A DNA stretch of 64,000 nt from Gammaproteobacteria bacterium. GTDB lineage: Bacteria > Pseudomonadota > Gammaproteobacteria > Steroidobacterales > UBA11654. The notes below the pieces were generated by a model. The model saw nothing but the letters and a program-made list of their open reading frames with translations. It was not told where the DNA came from and searched no databases. The stretch covers positions 54,558 through 118,557 of the forward strand of contig PBDY01000019.1 of assembly GCA_002717445.1 (NCBI GenBank), written 5' to 3'. The position numbers and the translations under genes were made by a program. Numbering within the stretch: the stretch's first letter is position 1; each line of letters begins with the position of its first letter. This document shows positions 45,078 through 55,872 of this stretch, in pieces.

Positions 45078-47932
45078 CGCTTTTAAAAGAAAAAGACTTT
45101 GGCACACCAATTGTAAAGTCTGAAAAGACTGTTACTGGATATATTGATGAAATAGAAATCACTGTTCCAGAAAGTACGTCAATTATGAGAGCTGCTGCAA
45201 TGGTTGGTGTTGATATTCCAAGCTTATGTGCATCTGACAATATTAAATCTTTTGGCTCATGCAGACTTTGTATTATTGATTTTGAAGGCAGGAGTGGGGA
45301 TGGCTACCCCTCTTCATGCACAACACCACTCACCGAAGGAATGAAAGTGATAACACAGAATTCTGGGCTTTCCACCTTTCGAAAAGATCTACTGGAAATG
45401 TATATATCGGATCACCCTTTAGACTGTAATACCTGTGCCAGCGATGGAGATTGTAGCCTACAGGATCAAGCCATAGACCACGATTTATTTAAAGACAATC
45501 AATTAGCATCATCAAAATACACTTCTGATAGCAGCAGCAATCATTTGGGCGTTGATGTCGATGAATCGAACCCATACTTCACCTTTGAGCCTGATAAATG
45601 CATTGTTTGTTCAAGGTGTGTAAGGGCTTGCAATGAGGTCCAAGGTACATTTGCACTGTCAATTGAATCAAGAGGCTTTGAATCAAAAGTTAAACCGGGT
45701 GTTTCTAAAAATTTCTTTGATTCAGAATGCGTGTCTTGTGGCGCTTGCGTTCAAGCATGCCCTACAGGAAGTCTTCTTGAAAAAACTGTTGTTGAAAAAG
45801 GCATGCCAGACAGTACTGTTCTCACTACTTGTGCATATTGCGGAGTAGGTTGTTCATTCAAGGCAGAAATTAATAATAATGAAGTTGTCAGAATGGTCCC
45901 TTATAAGGATGGTGGAGCCAATAAAGGACACAGTTGTATAAAAGGACGTTTTGCCTGGGGTTATGCGAACCATCAAGACAGGGTCACAAAGCCGATGATC
46001 AGGCACAGTATCGGTGATTCATGGAAGGAAGTTTCTTGGAATGAAGCAATTCAATTTGCTGCTGATAAATTTAAGAAGATTCAAAATCAATATGGAACCA
46101 ATTCCATCGGTGGAATCACCTCGTCGAGAACCACCAATGAAGAGGTATATATTGTTCAAAAAATGATCAGAACTGCATTTGGAAATAACAATGTTGATAC
46201 TTGTGCAAGGGTATGTCACTCACCAACAGGGTATGGTCTAAAACAAACTTTTGGAACTTCAGCGGGAACTCAGCACTTCGATAGCGTTCAGCACTCGGAT
46301 GTCATCTTAGTGATTGGAGCTAATCCAACCGTTGGCCATCCTGTATTTGCATCACAAATGAAGAAAAGAATCAGAGAAGGGGCAAAACTAATAGTCGTTG
46401 ATCCAAGAAAGACCGAAATCGTCAAATCCCCTCACATCAAAGCAGACTATCACTTGCCCATTCTCCCAGGGTCGAACGTCCCTTTAATTAATGCGTTTTC
46501 TCATGTTGTTGTCAAAGAAGGTTTAATTGACCTTGATTATGTTAAAACAAGATGCGAAGAATCTTCATTCAATGATTGGTTAGAATTCATCAAAGACGAT
46601 TCAAACTCTCCCGAAGCAGCTGAAAAACCTACTGGTGTGAGTGCTGAGCTAATTAAAAAAGCAGCCCGTTTGTATGCTCAAGGCAATAGAAGTGCCATTT
46701 ATTATGGTTTGGGTGTCACAGAACATTCTCAAGGTTCAACGACGGTTATGGGCATGGCAAATCTTGCAATGGCAACTGGAAATATAGGCTTTATCGGAGC
46801 AGGCGTAAACCCACTAAGGGGTCAGAATAATGTTCAGGGATCCTGTGATATGGGATCTTTTCCGCATGAACTGCCAGGGTATAGGCCAATTGAAGATGAA
46901 GAGACCAGATCATTATTTGAAGCAAAATGGAAGGCTAATATCCAAGACAAACCAGGCATGCGATCCGTGAATATGTTCGATGCAGCAGTCGGGGGTGGAT
47001 TCAAAGGCATTTACGTACACGGAGAGGATTTTGTTCAATCCGAACCCAACACGCAACACATTGAAGAAGCCTTCTCATCAATGGAATGTGTTGTTATTCA
47101 GGATCTCTTCTTAACGGAAACGGCAAAATATGCGCATGTTTTTTTACCGGCAACTTCATTTCTTGAGAAAGACGGAACATTTACAAATGCTGAACGAAGA
47201 ATCAATAGAGTCAGGCCTGTGATGAAACCAATCACTGGGAAGCATGAATGGGAAATCACCCAAGAATTAGCAAATGCGATGGGTTATAAAATGAATTTTA
47301 AATCATCCAATGAAATAATGGATGAAATTGCAGAGTTAACACCGACATTCAATGGTGTCTCATTTGAGAAATTAGACAAGCTTGGGAGTGTTCAGTGGCC
47401 TTGCAATGAACAAGCACCTGAGGGGACGCCAATCATGCACGTGGATGAGTTTGTTCGAGGAAAAGGGCAATTCATGATCACTGATTTTATCCCCACTACC
47501 GAGAAATCGAATAGGAAGTTCCCATTGCTATTAACCACTGGAAGAAATCTCGTTCAATACAATGTAGGAACACAAACAAGAAGAACTCACAACAATAAGT
47601 GGTCTAATGAAGATGTTCTTGAAATTCATCCTTCTGATGCAAATATGAGAGGAATCTCAGACAATTCTTTGGTCCTTCTCAGGAGCAGAAAAGGTGGAAC
47701 TACCCTCAAAGCCTACATAACCGAGAAGATACCACCCGGTGTGGTATATACCACTTTTCATAATCCAGAGACTGGAGCAAATGTTGTTACAACGGAAAAT
47801 AGTGATTGGGCAACAAATTGTCCTGAATATAAAGTAACTGCGGTTGAGGTGGAACCGGCTTCATACCGTTCAAAATGGCAAGAAAATAAAGCAAATGAAG
47901 TGAATCAAATGGAACAGATCATAACCCAATGA
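45074..47932 (+). CDS. fdsA: NAD-dependent formate dehydrogenase alpha subunit (molybdopterin)
   Basis: 2Fe-2S/4Fe-4S N-terminus, TCAYCGVGCSF, VDTCARVCHSPTGYGL, GVNPLRGQNNVQGSCDMG. Confidence 0.93.
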   Translation: MTLLKEKDFGTPIVKSEKTVTGYIDEIEITVPESTSIMRAAAMVGVDIPSLCASDNIKSFGSCRLCIIDFEGRSGDGYPSSCTTPLTEGMKVITQNSGLSTFRKDLLEMYISDHPLDCNTCASDGDCSLQDQAIDHDLFKDNQLASSKYTSDSSSNHLGVDVDESNPYFTFEPDKCIVCSRCVRACNEVQGTFALSIESRGFESKVKPGVSKNFFDSECVSCGACVQACPTGSLLEKTVVEKGMPDSTVLTTCAYCGVGCSFKAEINNNEVVRMVPYKDGGANKGHSCIKGRFAWGYANHQDRVTKPMIRHSIGDSWKEVSWNEAIQFAADKFKKIQNQYGTNSIGGITSSRTTNEEVYIVQKMIRTAFGNNNVDTCARVCHSPTGYGLKQTFGTSAGTQHFDSVQHSDVILVIGANPTVGHPVFASQMKKRIREGAKLIVVDPRKTEIVKSPHIKADYHLPILPGSNVPLINAFSHVVVKEGLIDLDYVKTRCEESSFNDWLEFIKDDSNSPEAAEKPTGVSAELIKKAARLYAQGNRSAIYYGLGVTEHSQGSTTVMGMANLAMATGNIGFIGAGVNPLRGQNNVQGSCDMGSFPHELPGYRPIEDEETRSLFEAKWKANIQDKPGMRSVNMFDAAVGGGFKGIYVHGEDFVQSEPNTQHIEEAFSSMECVVIQDLFLTETAKYAHVFLPATSFLEKDGTFTNAERRINRVRPVMKPITGKHEWEITQELANAMGYKMNFKSSNEIMDEIAELTPTFNGVSFEKLDKLGSVQWPCNEQAPEGTPIMHVDEFVRGKGQFMITDFIPTTEKSNRKFPLLLTTGRNLVQYNVGTQTRRTHNNKWSNEDVLEIHPSDANMRGISDNSLVLLRSRKGGTTLKAYITEKIPPGVVYTTFHNPETGANVVTTENSDWATNCPEYKVTAVEVEPASYRSKWQENKANEVNQMEQIITQ

Positions 47933-47942
47933 TCCACAGCCC

Positions 47943-49796
47943 ATGGATATGACATCAAAAAATAATCGAAAATACATTGCTCCTGATTTATTTGAAACAG
48001 TCAGATTGTCTGAACTAAAAAAAATGTCTGCTAAGGAGCTCTTTGAATTGGGTGAAATTCAATATCCGTTGTATAAATCCAGCACTGATGAAACGTATTC
48101 GGTAATTAATTACAAAAGAGCAATGGAAATCATTGCAAAAAAGATTCAAAGTGCCGACCCAACGAAAAGTTTCTTTTATGCATCGGGACGATCATCCAAT
48201 GAGGCTGCATTCATGCTGGATCTGTTTGCAAGAGCAATAGGATGCAATCATGTAAATACATGTTCCAATTATTGTCATGAAGCATCAGGTATCGCATTAA
48301 ACGCCTCACTGGGTCCTGATAATAAGCCCATCCCATATGATGCTTTGTTGAATTCAGATTTAATTTTTGTGATCGGAGCAAATCCAACATCAAATCACCC
48401 AAAGTTTGCTGAGATTCTCCAACATCACAAAAAGAATGGAAACAATATCATTGCGATCAACCCATCAATTGAACCTGAGTTGAACAAACTCACGTCTCAC
48501 TATTGTCAACCAAATATAGGTGGAGATGTTGCATTATTTTCCGGATTTTCAAAGTACCTTATTGAGAGCGATCAAGTCGACTTATATAAAGTCAAGAATA
48601 CAACTGGCTATAAAAAATATAAAGATTTCATAGGCAGCCTCTCGTGGGAACTCATAGAAATGAGATCCGGAGTTGATCGTAAAGAAATTAATGATATATG
48701 CGATCAATACCTATCATCGAAGAGAACGGTTTTTTCTTGGGGCATGGGGCTGACTCATCATGCAAACGGAACAGACAATGTTGAATCAATAATAAACTTA
48801 GCCATTTTAAGAAACATGACAAGAGGTAAAGGGAAAGGACTATTACCGCTTCGTTGGCATGATAATGCACCCCAATTGCCATTTATGGGTTTCGACACGA
48901 CTACAAAAAAAAGAATATTTGAATCTTTTGTAAATACTTACGATATCGAATTCTCAAACTACAAATCAAAAGGCACATTGTCATGCATGCAAGCGGCTCA
49001 TCAAGAAGCGATTGATTTTGCTTTTTTACTTGGAGGTAATTTATTCTCCGTAAATCCAGATAGAGATTTTTCTGAAAAAGCGCTTGATAGGATTCCATTT
49101 AAGGTGATGGTTAACTCAACAATAAATGAAACTAATTTATTTGGCATAGATAATGAGAACTTGATCCTCCCGTCTAGAGTTCATGATAAAGAAACATCTT
49201 TACAAGTCCTTAAAACTGAAGTTGAAATTATTGCCGATATCGCAACAAAAACAATTGATAGAAAGGATTTAACTTTTAACCACTTCAGTAAAGACATGGA
49301 CATAATGAGCTCGATAAAACAACTGCTTCCAAATTTTGGGACCAACGAGAATGCAAAACCAACAGTTAAAATTACTGATGAATCAAATCATTCAGAAGCT
49401 GGAGGTCAGCATTATAAGTTTACGATACCGAGTCAAACTAAATGGAGCACAAAATTTGAGACAAATTCATTCAATCTTTCATCAGTGAGAAGCAGGGGTC
49501 AGTTCAATACAATGATTTATGATGAAGCCGATGTCTTTAGAAATCAGACATCAAGAAACGTCTTGTACATCAGTGCTGAAGATATAGAAAAACTGGGTCT
49601 TTCAGATGGGTCCATAGTAGATGTTAAAAATGATACTGGGTCATTAGAAGCTCTGAGGCTAGCTGAGTATGACATCAAGCCTGGAAATGTAATGACATAT
49701 ATGCCTGAAGCAAATATTCTTATACCTCAGAGCAATGATCTGAGAAGTAAAACCCCATCTTTCAAATCTGTATCAGTTACAATCATTAATCACTAA
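47943..49796 (+). CDS. FdhF/YdeP-like molybdopterin oxidoreductase without N-terminal Fe-S region
   Basis: FFYASGRSSNEAAFMLDLFARAIGCNHVNTCSNYCHEASGIAL; C-terminal MTYMPEANILIPQSNDLRSKTPSFKSV. Confidence 0.85.
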   Translation: MDMTSKNNRKYIAPDLFETVRLSELKKMSAKELFELGEIQYPLYKSSTDETYSVINYKRAMEIIAKKIQSADPTKSFFYASGRSSNEAAFMLDLFARAIGCNHVNTCSNYCHEASGIALNASLGPDNKPIPYDALLNSDLIFVIGANPTSNHPKFAEILQHHKKNGNNIIAINPSIEPELNKLTSHYCQPNIGGDVALFSGFSKYLIESDQVDLYKVKNTTGYKKYKDFIGSLSWELIEMRSGVDRKEINDICDQYLSSKRTVFSWGMGLTHHANGTDNVESIINLAILRNMTRGKGKGLLPLRWHDNAPQLPFMGFDTTTKKRIFESFVNTYDIEFSNYKSKGTLSCMQAAHQEAIDFAFLLGGNLFSVNPDRDFSEKALDRIPFKVMVNSTINETNLFGIDNENLILPSRVHDKETSLQVLKTEVEIIADIATKTIDRKDLTFNHFSKDMDIMSSIKQLLPNFGTNENAKPTVKITDESNHSEAGGQHYKFTIPSQTKWSTKFETNSFNLSSVRSRGQFNTMIYDEADVFRNQTSRNVLYISAEDIEKLGLSDGSIVDVKNDTGSLEALRLAEYDIKPGNVMTYMPEANILIPQSNDLRSKTPSFKSVSVTIINH

Positions 49797-49815
49797 GTGC
49801 ATCAAGAACATATTT

Positions 49816-51729
49816 ATGAAAATAACATTGCCAGATGAATCCATTAAGGAATTACCAAAGGGCGCAACAGGCCTTGATGTTGCCTTGTCAATTGGCCCAG
49901 GCCTTACTAAAAGCGCAATTGCTGTAAACATTGATGGTGTACAGAGGGATTTGAGCGATCCGATTAATGGCGATTGCTCAGTATCAATCATCACTGTAGA
50001 TTCGGATGAAGGCCTTGAGGTAATGAGGCATACGATTGCCGCACAAGTGCTCGCTCTGGCAATCAAAAATATCTATCCCGATGCAAAGCTGGCAATTGGG
50101 CCAACCATTGAAAACGGCTTTTATTATGATTTTCTTACAAAGAGTGCCATCTCAACTGATGACCTTCCTGAGATTGAAGAAGAAATGAAGAGAATCATTA
50201 AAGAAGAATCTGAGATTAAGAAATCGTATCACAATGAAAAGAATGCCATTGCCCAGTTTGAAAGGAAGTCTGAAGACTACAAAATAAAAATCATCAGAGA
50301 ATCCGAGCAATCCGATGATTTTCAAATTTATTCAAATGAAGATGCAGACTTTATCGACCTCTGTAGAGGTCCACATCTTCCAAGTTTGTCTCACGCAGGA
50401 GCCTTTAAGCTAACCAAGGTTTCAGGTGCATATTGGAAGGGTGATTCGAACAATGAAATGCTGACAAGAATTTATGGCACAGCATGGAGAAATAAAAAAG
50501 AATTAGATCAATACATGACACAGCTTGAAGAAGCTGAAAAAAGAGATCACCGTAGAATCGGCAAGGATTTGGATTTATTTAGCATTCAAGAAGACGCGGG
50601 TGGTGGACTTGTGTTTTGGCATCCAAATGGAGCAAGGATCAGAAATGCGATTGAGAAATACTGGAAAGAAGAACACGATAAAGCTGGTTATGAGCTCTTA
50701 TACACGCCTCATATTGCATTGGACACACTCTGGCAAACCTCGGGGCACACCGATTTTTATGAAGAGTCAATGTACAAACCAATAGATGATGAAAATCAAT
50801 CCTATCGCTTAAAGCCAATGAATTGTCCATTTCATGTTCTTATTTACAAAGATAAGCTGAGATCCTATAGGGACTTGCCCATTAGATGGGCTGAGTTAGG
50901 CACTGTATATAGGCATGAAATGACTGGCGCACTGCATGGCCTCATGAGAGTAAGAGGCTTCACGCAAGATGATTCACATATATTTTGCTCAGAAGAACAA
51001 ATTGAACAAGAAATCAGTGAAATACTCGGGCTGGCAATAAATATGCTCAATAAATTTACCTTTAAAGAGTTTGAGATACATCTTGCAACCAGACCAGAAA
51101 AGTATGTTGGCAGTGAAGAGATTTGGGATAAAGCAACCGAAGCATTGATTAAGGCGTTGGATGAAAAAGGGCTTAATTACGAACTCGATGAGGGCGGCGG
51201 TGCATTTTATGGACCAAAAATTGACATAAAAATCAAAGATGCTATCGGGAGACTCTGGCAATGCTCTACCATACAACTGGATTTCAATCTGCCTGAGCGG
51301 TTTGACATGAGATACATCGGAAACGATGGGAAGAAATATTACCCCATTATGATTCATAGAGCACTGCTTGGTTCTGTGGAGAGATTTTTTGGAATTTTAG
51401 TTGAACATTTCGCTGGAAAATTTCCTTTGTGGCTTGCGCCCATTCAAGTTTCCGTCTTGCCAATCAATGAAAAACAACATGATTATGCACGTTCAGTTCA
51501 TGAAATTATGAAAAAAAATGGCCTAAGAGTAGAAATTGACTTGAGAAACGAAAAAATAGGCTCTAAAATTCGCGATCACACCTTAAATAAGGTACCTTAC
51601 ATGATTGTTTTGGGTGACCGAGAGGTTTGCGATCAAGAAATCACGATCAGGACACAAAAGGGTGATGATTTAGGCAATATGAAGATGAAAGATTTTTTGG
51701 AAACAGTTGCCGAAGAAATTAAAAATTAA
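49816..51729 (+). CDS. thrS: Threonyl-tRNA synthetase
   Basis: TGS domain; MNCPFHVLIYK, RWAELGTVYRHE; synteny with infC. Confidence 0.98.
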   Translation: MKITLPDESIKELPKGATGLDVALSIGPGLTKSAIAVNIDGVQRDLSDPINGDCSVSIITVDSDEGLEVMRHTIAAQVLALAIKNIYPDAKLAIGPTIENGFYYDFLTKSAISTDDLPEIEEEMKRIIKEESEIKKSYHNEKNAIAQFERKSEDYKIKIIRESEQSDDFQIYSNEDADFIDLCRGPHLPSLSHAGAFKLTKVSGAYWKGDSNNEMLTRIYGTAWRNKKELDQYMTQLEEAEKRDHRRIGKDLDLFSIQEDAGGGLVFWHPNGARIRNAIEKYWKEEHDKAGYELLYTPHIALDTLWQTSGHTDFYEESMYKPIDDENQSYRLKPMNCPFHVLIYKDKLRSYRDLPIRWAELGTVYRHEMTGALHGLMRVRGFTQDDSHIFCSEEQIEQEISEILGLAINMLNKFTFKEFEIHLATRPEKYVGSEEIWDKATEALIKALDEKGLNYELDEGGGAFYGPKIDIKIKDAIGRLWQCSTIQLDFNLPERFDMRYIGNDGKKYYPIMIHRALLGSVERFFGILVEHFAGKFPLWLAPIQVSVLPINEKQHDYARSVHEIMKKNGLRVEIDLRNEKIGSKIRDHTLNKVPYMIVLGDREVCDQEITIRTQKGDDLGNMKMKDFLETVAEEIKN

Positions 51730-51740
51730 GGAGAAAAAAT

Positions 51741-52259
51741 ATCGCTGCTAAAAAAAGGATTCGGAAGAATGGTCAAATAAGAGCTTCTGAAATTCGATTA
51801 ATAGATGAAGAGGGCAATCAATTAGGTATTTTGCCGATAAATGAAGCCATAGAGATGGCAGCGGCCAAAGGACTCGATGTAGTTGAAGTTTCACCCAATA
51901 CAGAACCGCCTGTGTGCAAAATTTTAGACCATGGAAAATATCTATTTGAGCAAAAGAAAAAATCGCAAGGGGCAAAAAAGAAACAAAAAACAATTCAGGT
52001 CAAAGAGATAAAATTTAGACCATTGATTGAAAAAGGAGACTATGAGGTCAAAGTAAATAAAATCAGAGACTTCATAGACCAAGGAAATAAAGTAAAAATA
52101 TCATTGAGGTACAGAGGAAGAGAAATGAGACATGTTGAGTTGGGGCACGATCTATTAAAAAGGGTTCTGACTGATATAGAGGAAGTGTCATCTGTTGAGC
52201 AGGAAGTCCAATTTGAGGGGAGACAGCTCATAACGGTGGTTGCCCCAAAAAACAATTGA
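51741..52259 (+). CDS. infC: Translation initiation factor IF-3, probable ATC start
   Basis: In-frame [30 protein letters not shown] precedes the listed TTG ORF start; AGGAG lies 7 nt before ATC at 51741. Confidence 0.93.
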   Translation: MAAKKRIRKNGQIRASEIRLIDEEGNQLGILPINEAIEMAAAKGLDVVEVSPNTEPPVCKILDHGKYLFEQKKKSQGAKKKQKTIQVKEIKFRPLIEKGDYEVKVNKIRDFIDQGNKVKISLRYRGREMRHVELGHDLLKRVLTDIEEVSSVEQEVQFEGRQLITVVAPKNN

Positions 52260-52269
52260 GATATTAATT

Positions 52270-52467
52270 ATGCCAAAGTTAAAAACAAATAAAGGAGCCG
52301 CCAAACGTTTCAAAAAAACGGGTAGCGGAAAATTCAAGCGAAGTTCATCTCACTTGAACCATATCCTCACAAAAAAAAGCACTAAGAGAAAAAGGCAACT
52401 TCGGAAGTCCTCTTTGATCGCGGATGGGGATATGAAGAGTGTAAAGAAACTTTTGCCTTACAGTTAA
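52270..52467 (+). CDS. rpmI: 50S ribosomal protein L35
   Basis: [24 protein letters not shown]; start trimmed to MPKL. Confidence 0.97.
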   Translation: MPKLKTNKGAAKRFKKTGSGKFKRSSSHLNHILTKKSTKRKRQLRKSSLIADGDMKSVKKLLPYS

Positions 52468-52484
52468 TATAATAGGATAGACCA

Positions 52485-52847
52485 ATGGCTAGAGTAAAAA
52501 GAGGCGTAACATCGAAAGCTAGACACAAAAAGGTGCTCAAAAAGACCAAAGGTCAATACGGTGCCAGAAGTCGTCTAATCAAGGTAGCAAAACAAGCTGC
52601 AACCAAAGCAGGCCAGTATGCCTATAGAGACAGAAAAAAGAAGAAGAGTACATTCAGAGCACTCTGGATTGTTAGAATCAATGCAGCTGCTAGAGTAAAT
52701 AATCTCTCATATAGCAAGTTAATGCATGGACTTAGGTCAGCAGGCGTTGAAATTGATCGAAAAATGCTCGCGGATCTTGCCGTCCATGATGCAGAAGCAT
52801 TTAAAGTCATATCAGACAAGGCTAAAGTTGCATTAGAGAATGCCTGA
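52485..52847 (+). CDS. rplT: 50S ribosomal protein L20
   Basis: [31 protein letters not shown]. Confidence 0.99.
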   Translation: MARVKRGVTSKARHKKVLKKTKGQYGARSRLIKVAKQAATKAGQYAYRDRKKKKSTFRALWIVRINAAARVNNLSYSKLMHGLRSAGVEIDRKMLADLAVHDAEAFKVISDKAKVALENA

Positions 52848-53830
52848 TGACTGACAATCTTTCAGATCTGTCAAAATCAGCAATCCAAGATATAAAAAAA
52901 TGTTCATCAACAAATGAGCTCGATTCACTCAGAGTCAAATATCTCGGAAAAAAGGGATCCATCACAGCTGCCCTTAAGTCGCTGTCTGGTAAAAATCCAA
53001 AAGAGCGACCTGCTTACGGAAAAAGGATCAATGAAATTAAATCTTTGATTCAAGCAGAACTGTCTGATAAAAAAGTCTTTCTGCAAAAAAAAGAAATCAA
53101 CCAAAGCATCGATGACAAAAAATTAGATGTAACACTCCCTGGTAGACGTAATTTTCAAGGGCATAGGCACCCAGTAACAAAGACACTTTTGGAAATTGAG
53201 GAAATCTTTTATGGGGCAGGGTTTGCAGTTGAAGATGGACCAGAAATTGAAGATGAATATCATAACTTCACTGCTCTAAACATTCCTCATAATCATCCTG
53301 CCAGAGCCATGCATGATACTTTTTATTTCAACTCTGAATTTCTTTTAAGAACCCATACCTCTCCAATTCAAATTCGAAGTATGGAGAAAGAGGGCGTTCC
53401 GATAAGGGTCATTGCTCCTGGTAAAGTTTATCGAAGGGATTCAGATATAACGCATACACCAATGTTCCATCAAATTGAGGGCCTCGTTATAGACAAAGGA
53501 ATAAATTTCAGTCATCTGAAAGGAATACTGCATCAGTTTATTAATACATTCTTTGAGGCAAATACTGAAGTTCGGTTTAGGCCCTCTTATTTCCCTTTCA
53601 CTGAGCCATCAGCAGAAGTAGACATATTATCCAAAGACAAAAAATGGTTGGAGATTCTTGGGTGCGGCATGGTTCACCCAAAAGTTCTTGAAAATCTGGG
53701 TATCAATACAGAAATCTATAGTGGATATGCATTTGGTATGGGTGTCGAACGATTAGCAATGTTGAAATTCGGCATCAAAGACATTCGATCATTTTATGAG
53801 AACGATCTTAACTTTTTAAATCAGTTTTAG
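52847..53830 (+). CDS. pheS: Phenylalanyl-tRNA synthetase alpha subunit
   Basis: GHRHPVTKTLLEIEEIFYGAGF, FGMGVERLAMLKFGI. Confidence 0.98.
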   Translation: MTDNLSDLSKSAIQDIKKCSSTNELDSLRVKYLGKKGSITAALKSLSGKNPKERPAYGKRINEIKSLIQAELSDKKVFLQKKEINQSIDDKKLDVTLPGRRNFQGHRHPVTKTLLEIEEIFYGAGFAVEDGPEIEDEYHNFTALNIPHNHPARAMHDTFYFNSEFLLRTHTSPIQIRSMEKEGVPIRVIAPGKVYRRDSDITHTPMFHQIEGLVIDKGINFSHLKGILHQFINTFFEANTEVRFRPSYFPFTEPSAEVDILSKDKKWLEILGCGMVHPKVLENLGINTEIYSGYAFGMGVERLAMLKFGIKDIRSFYENDLNFLNQF

Positions 53831-53832
53831 AT

Positions 53833-55872
53833 ATGAAGCTACCTGTTACATGGCTGAATGAATCATTTAAGAAAGACTATAGCGCAAGTGAGCTATCTGA
53901 CCTTTTAACACTCTCTGGAATAGAATCGGAGATTGAAAAACAAAAAGGCGAATATATTCTTGATATAACGTTGACGCCCAATCGTGCTGACTGTTTTAGC
54001 TACAAAGGGATTGTTCAAGAGATCAGTGCCCTCGACAATTCAAAAATTATAAACAATAAACAGATCGATCCAGAAATTCATCACAATGAAACCATGAGTG
54101 TGGACGTAAAAGCCAAAAAAGATTCTCCTGTGTTTATGACCAGAGTCATAAAATCAATTAACAACGATGCAAAGACGCCTAAATGGCTCATAAAAAAACT
54201 AGAACAATCGGGCTATAAGTCAATCAATGCAATTGTTGATATTGCTAATTACGTAATGGTTGAGACCGGACAACCACTGCATACTTATGACCTAGATAAA
54301 ATCAATACAAAGATCATTGTTAGGCGAGCAAAAGACAATGAGGTCATAGATATACTTGATGGAAGTAGAAAAAACCTAGACTCGAACTTTCTTGTTATTG
54401 CTGATGAGAAAAAGTGCATTGGGATTGCTGGGATCATGGGGAGCTTGAACTCAGGTATTTCTGACAGCACACAAAACATCGTTATTGAATCGGCTTACTT
54501 CAATTTCGAAACCATTATGGGAAGAGCAAGATCTCTCAGTCTGCATAGTGAAGCGAGCATGCGATTTGAAAGAGGAGTGGATCCGGAAATACAAGAGTAT
54601 GCTATTCAAAGATTCACAAGCTTACTCAATGAGATTGCCAATGGGCAAAATGGTCCGCTTCATTCCTCCATCGATGACAAACAAAAACCTAAAAATAAGT
54701 TCATCATGCTTAGAAAAAATAAGATCAGGCAAATATTGGGAATCACAATTCCAAATCAGTCGATCAAAAGTATTCTCAATAGATTGAATATGGAAATCAA
54801 AGAAAAGGATTCAGGGTATTTGGGTTGGAGCGTAAGGGCACCAAGTTATCGATTTGACATCAATGAAGAATGTGATTTGATTGAGGAAATTTCAAGAGTT
54901 TATGGATTTGATCAAATTCCAGAGACAATAGAGCAACAAAATATGGCGCTTATGTCAAACTCGTCTCGTCAGTTAAAAAGAGAGAAACTTGATTCCATTT
55001 TCCATGGCCTAGGTTATAACGAAGTCGTTAATTATAGCTTTGTCAGCCCATCTATGAATTCATTATCTAGCTCGAATAAAGACATGATTGACTTACAAAA
55101 TCCAATTTCAATAGAGATGTCTGTTATGAGAAACTCGCTTTGGCCAGGCTTGCTTAGCAACCTTTCACATAACATTAAAAGACAGCATAGAAATATAAGG
55201 ATCTTTGAAGTGGGGAAACACTTTGCCAGCAAGAAAAAGGCTCCCATTGAATCAAATGTAATTGCAGGACTGATCTATGGGCATCGAAACCTGGAGAGTT
55301 GGGCTCATAATAAGGCAGTACTTGATTTCTTTGATCTAAAAGGTCATATGGAAGATATTCTTAGTGCATTTGGATTAAAAAATATACGATTTAATTCTAG
55401 CTCACACTCAATGCTTTGTCCGGGCGTTTCAGCAGAGATAAAGCTTAGAAATAAAAAAATTGGAGTCATCGGTATGCTCAGCCCAGAGCTGTCCTCTGAT
55501 ATGAAACTTGAACAAGATCCTTTTCTTTTTGAGATCGACTATGACGCTTTAAATCTGCCAGAAACGATGAACTATGCCAGTTCAACTTATTACCCATCAT
55601 CGAGGAGGGACTTATCTTTTTTGATTTCTAAAGAAATCAGAATAGACGAAGTGCTGCAAGAAATTAATCGTTTGATGATTAAAGAGCTTAGGGAAACTAT
55701 TGTATTCGATCTTTTTAACAAGAAAGATGTTGATAATACTCAAAAAAGTATCTCTATAGGGTTGATTTTTCAAGCAAAATCACGCACTCTAACAGATGTT
55801 GAAATTGATGAGTTTATGTCAAACGTGATTAAAATGCTCGAATTAGAATTTCAAATAAGAATTGGAAAATGA
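53833..55872 (+). CDS. pheT: Phenylalanyl-tRNA synthetase beta subunit lacking the N-terminal tRNA-binding domain
   Basis: [24 protein letters not shown]; 679 aa; N-terminal [12 protein letters not shown] passes directly to the B1 region. Confidence 0.96.
   Translation: MKLPVTWLNESFKKDYSASELSDLLTLSGIESEIEKQKGEYILDITLTPNRADCFSYKGIVQEISALDNSKIINNKQIDPEIHHNETMSVDVKAKKDSPVFMTRVIKSINNDAKTPKWLIKKLEQSGYKSINAIVDIANYVMVETGQPLHTYDLDKINTKIIVRRAKDNEVIDILDGSRKNLDSNFLVIADEKKCIGIAGIMGSLNSGISDSTQNIVIESAYFNFETIMGRARSLSLHSEASMRFERGVDPEIQEYAIQRFTSLLNEIANGQNGPLHSSIDDKQKPKNKFIMLRKNKIRQILGITIPNQSIKSILNRLNMEIKEKDSGYLGWSVRAPSYRFDINEECDLIEEISRVYGFDQIPETIEQQNMALMSNSSRQLKREKLDSIFHGLGYNEVVNYSFVSPSMNSLSSSNKDMIDLQNPISIEMSVMRNSLWPGLLSNLSHNIKRQHRNIRIFEVGKHFASKKKAPIESNVIAGLIYGHRNLESWAHNKAVLDFFDLKGHMEDILSAFGLKNIRFNSSSHSMLCPGVSAEIKLRNKKIGVIGMLSPELSSDMKLEQDPFLFEIDYDALNLPETMNYASSTYYPSSRRDLSFLISKEIRIDEVLQEINRLMIKELRETIVFDLFNKKDVDNTQKSISIGLIFQAKSRTLTDVEIDEFMSNVIKMLELEFQIRIGK

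Noticed and set aside
50989-51357. 122 aa antisense ORF within thrS
   Set aside because: Shadow ORF with no recognisable motif
51831-52259. Short IF3 from a TTG start as in the ORF track
   Set aside because: It would remove the conserved IF3 N-terminus; the ATC at 51741 with a good Shine-Dalgarno is better supported
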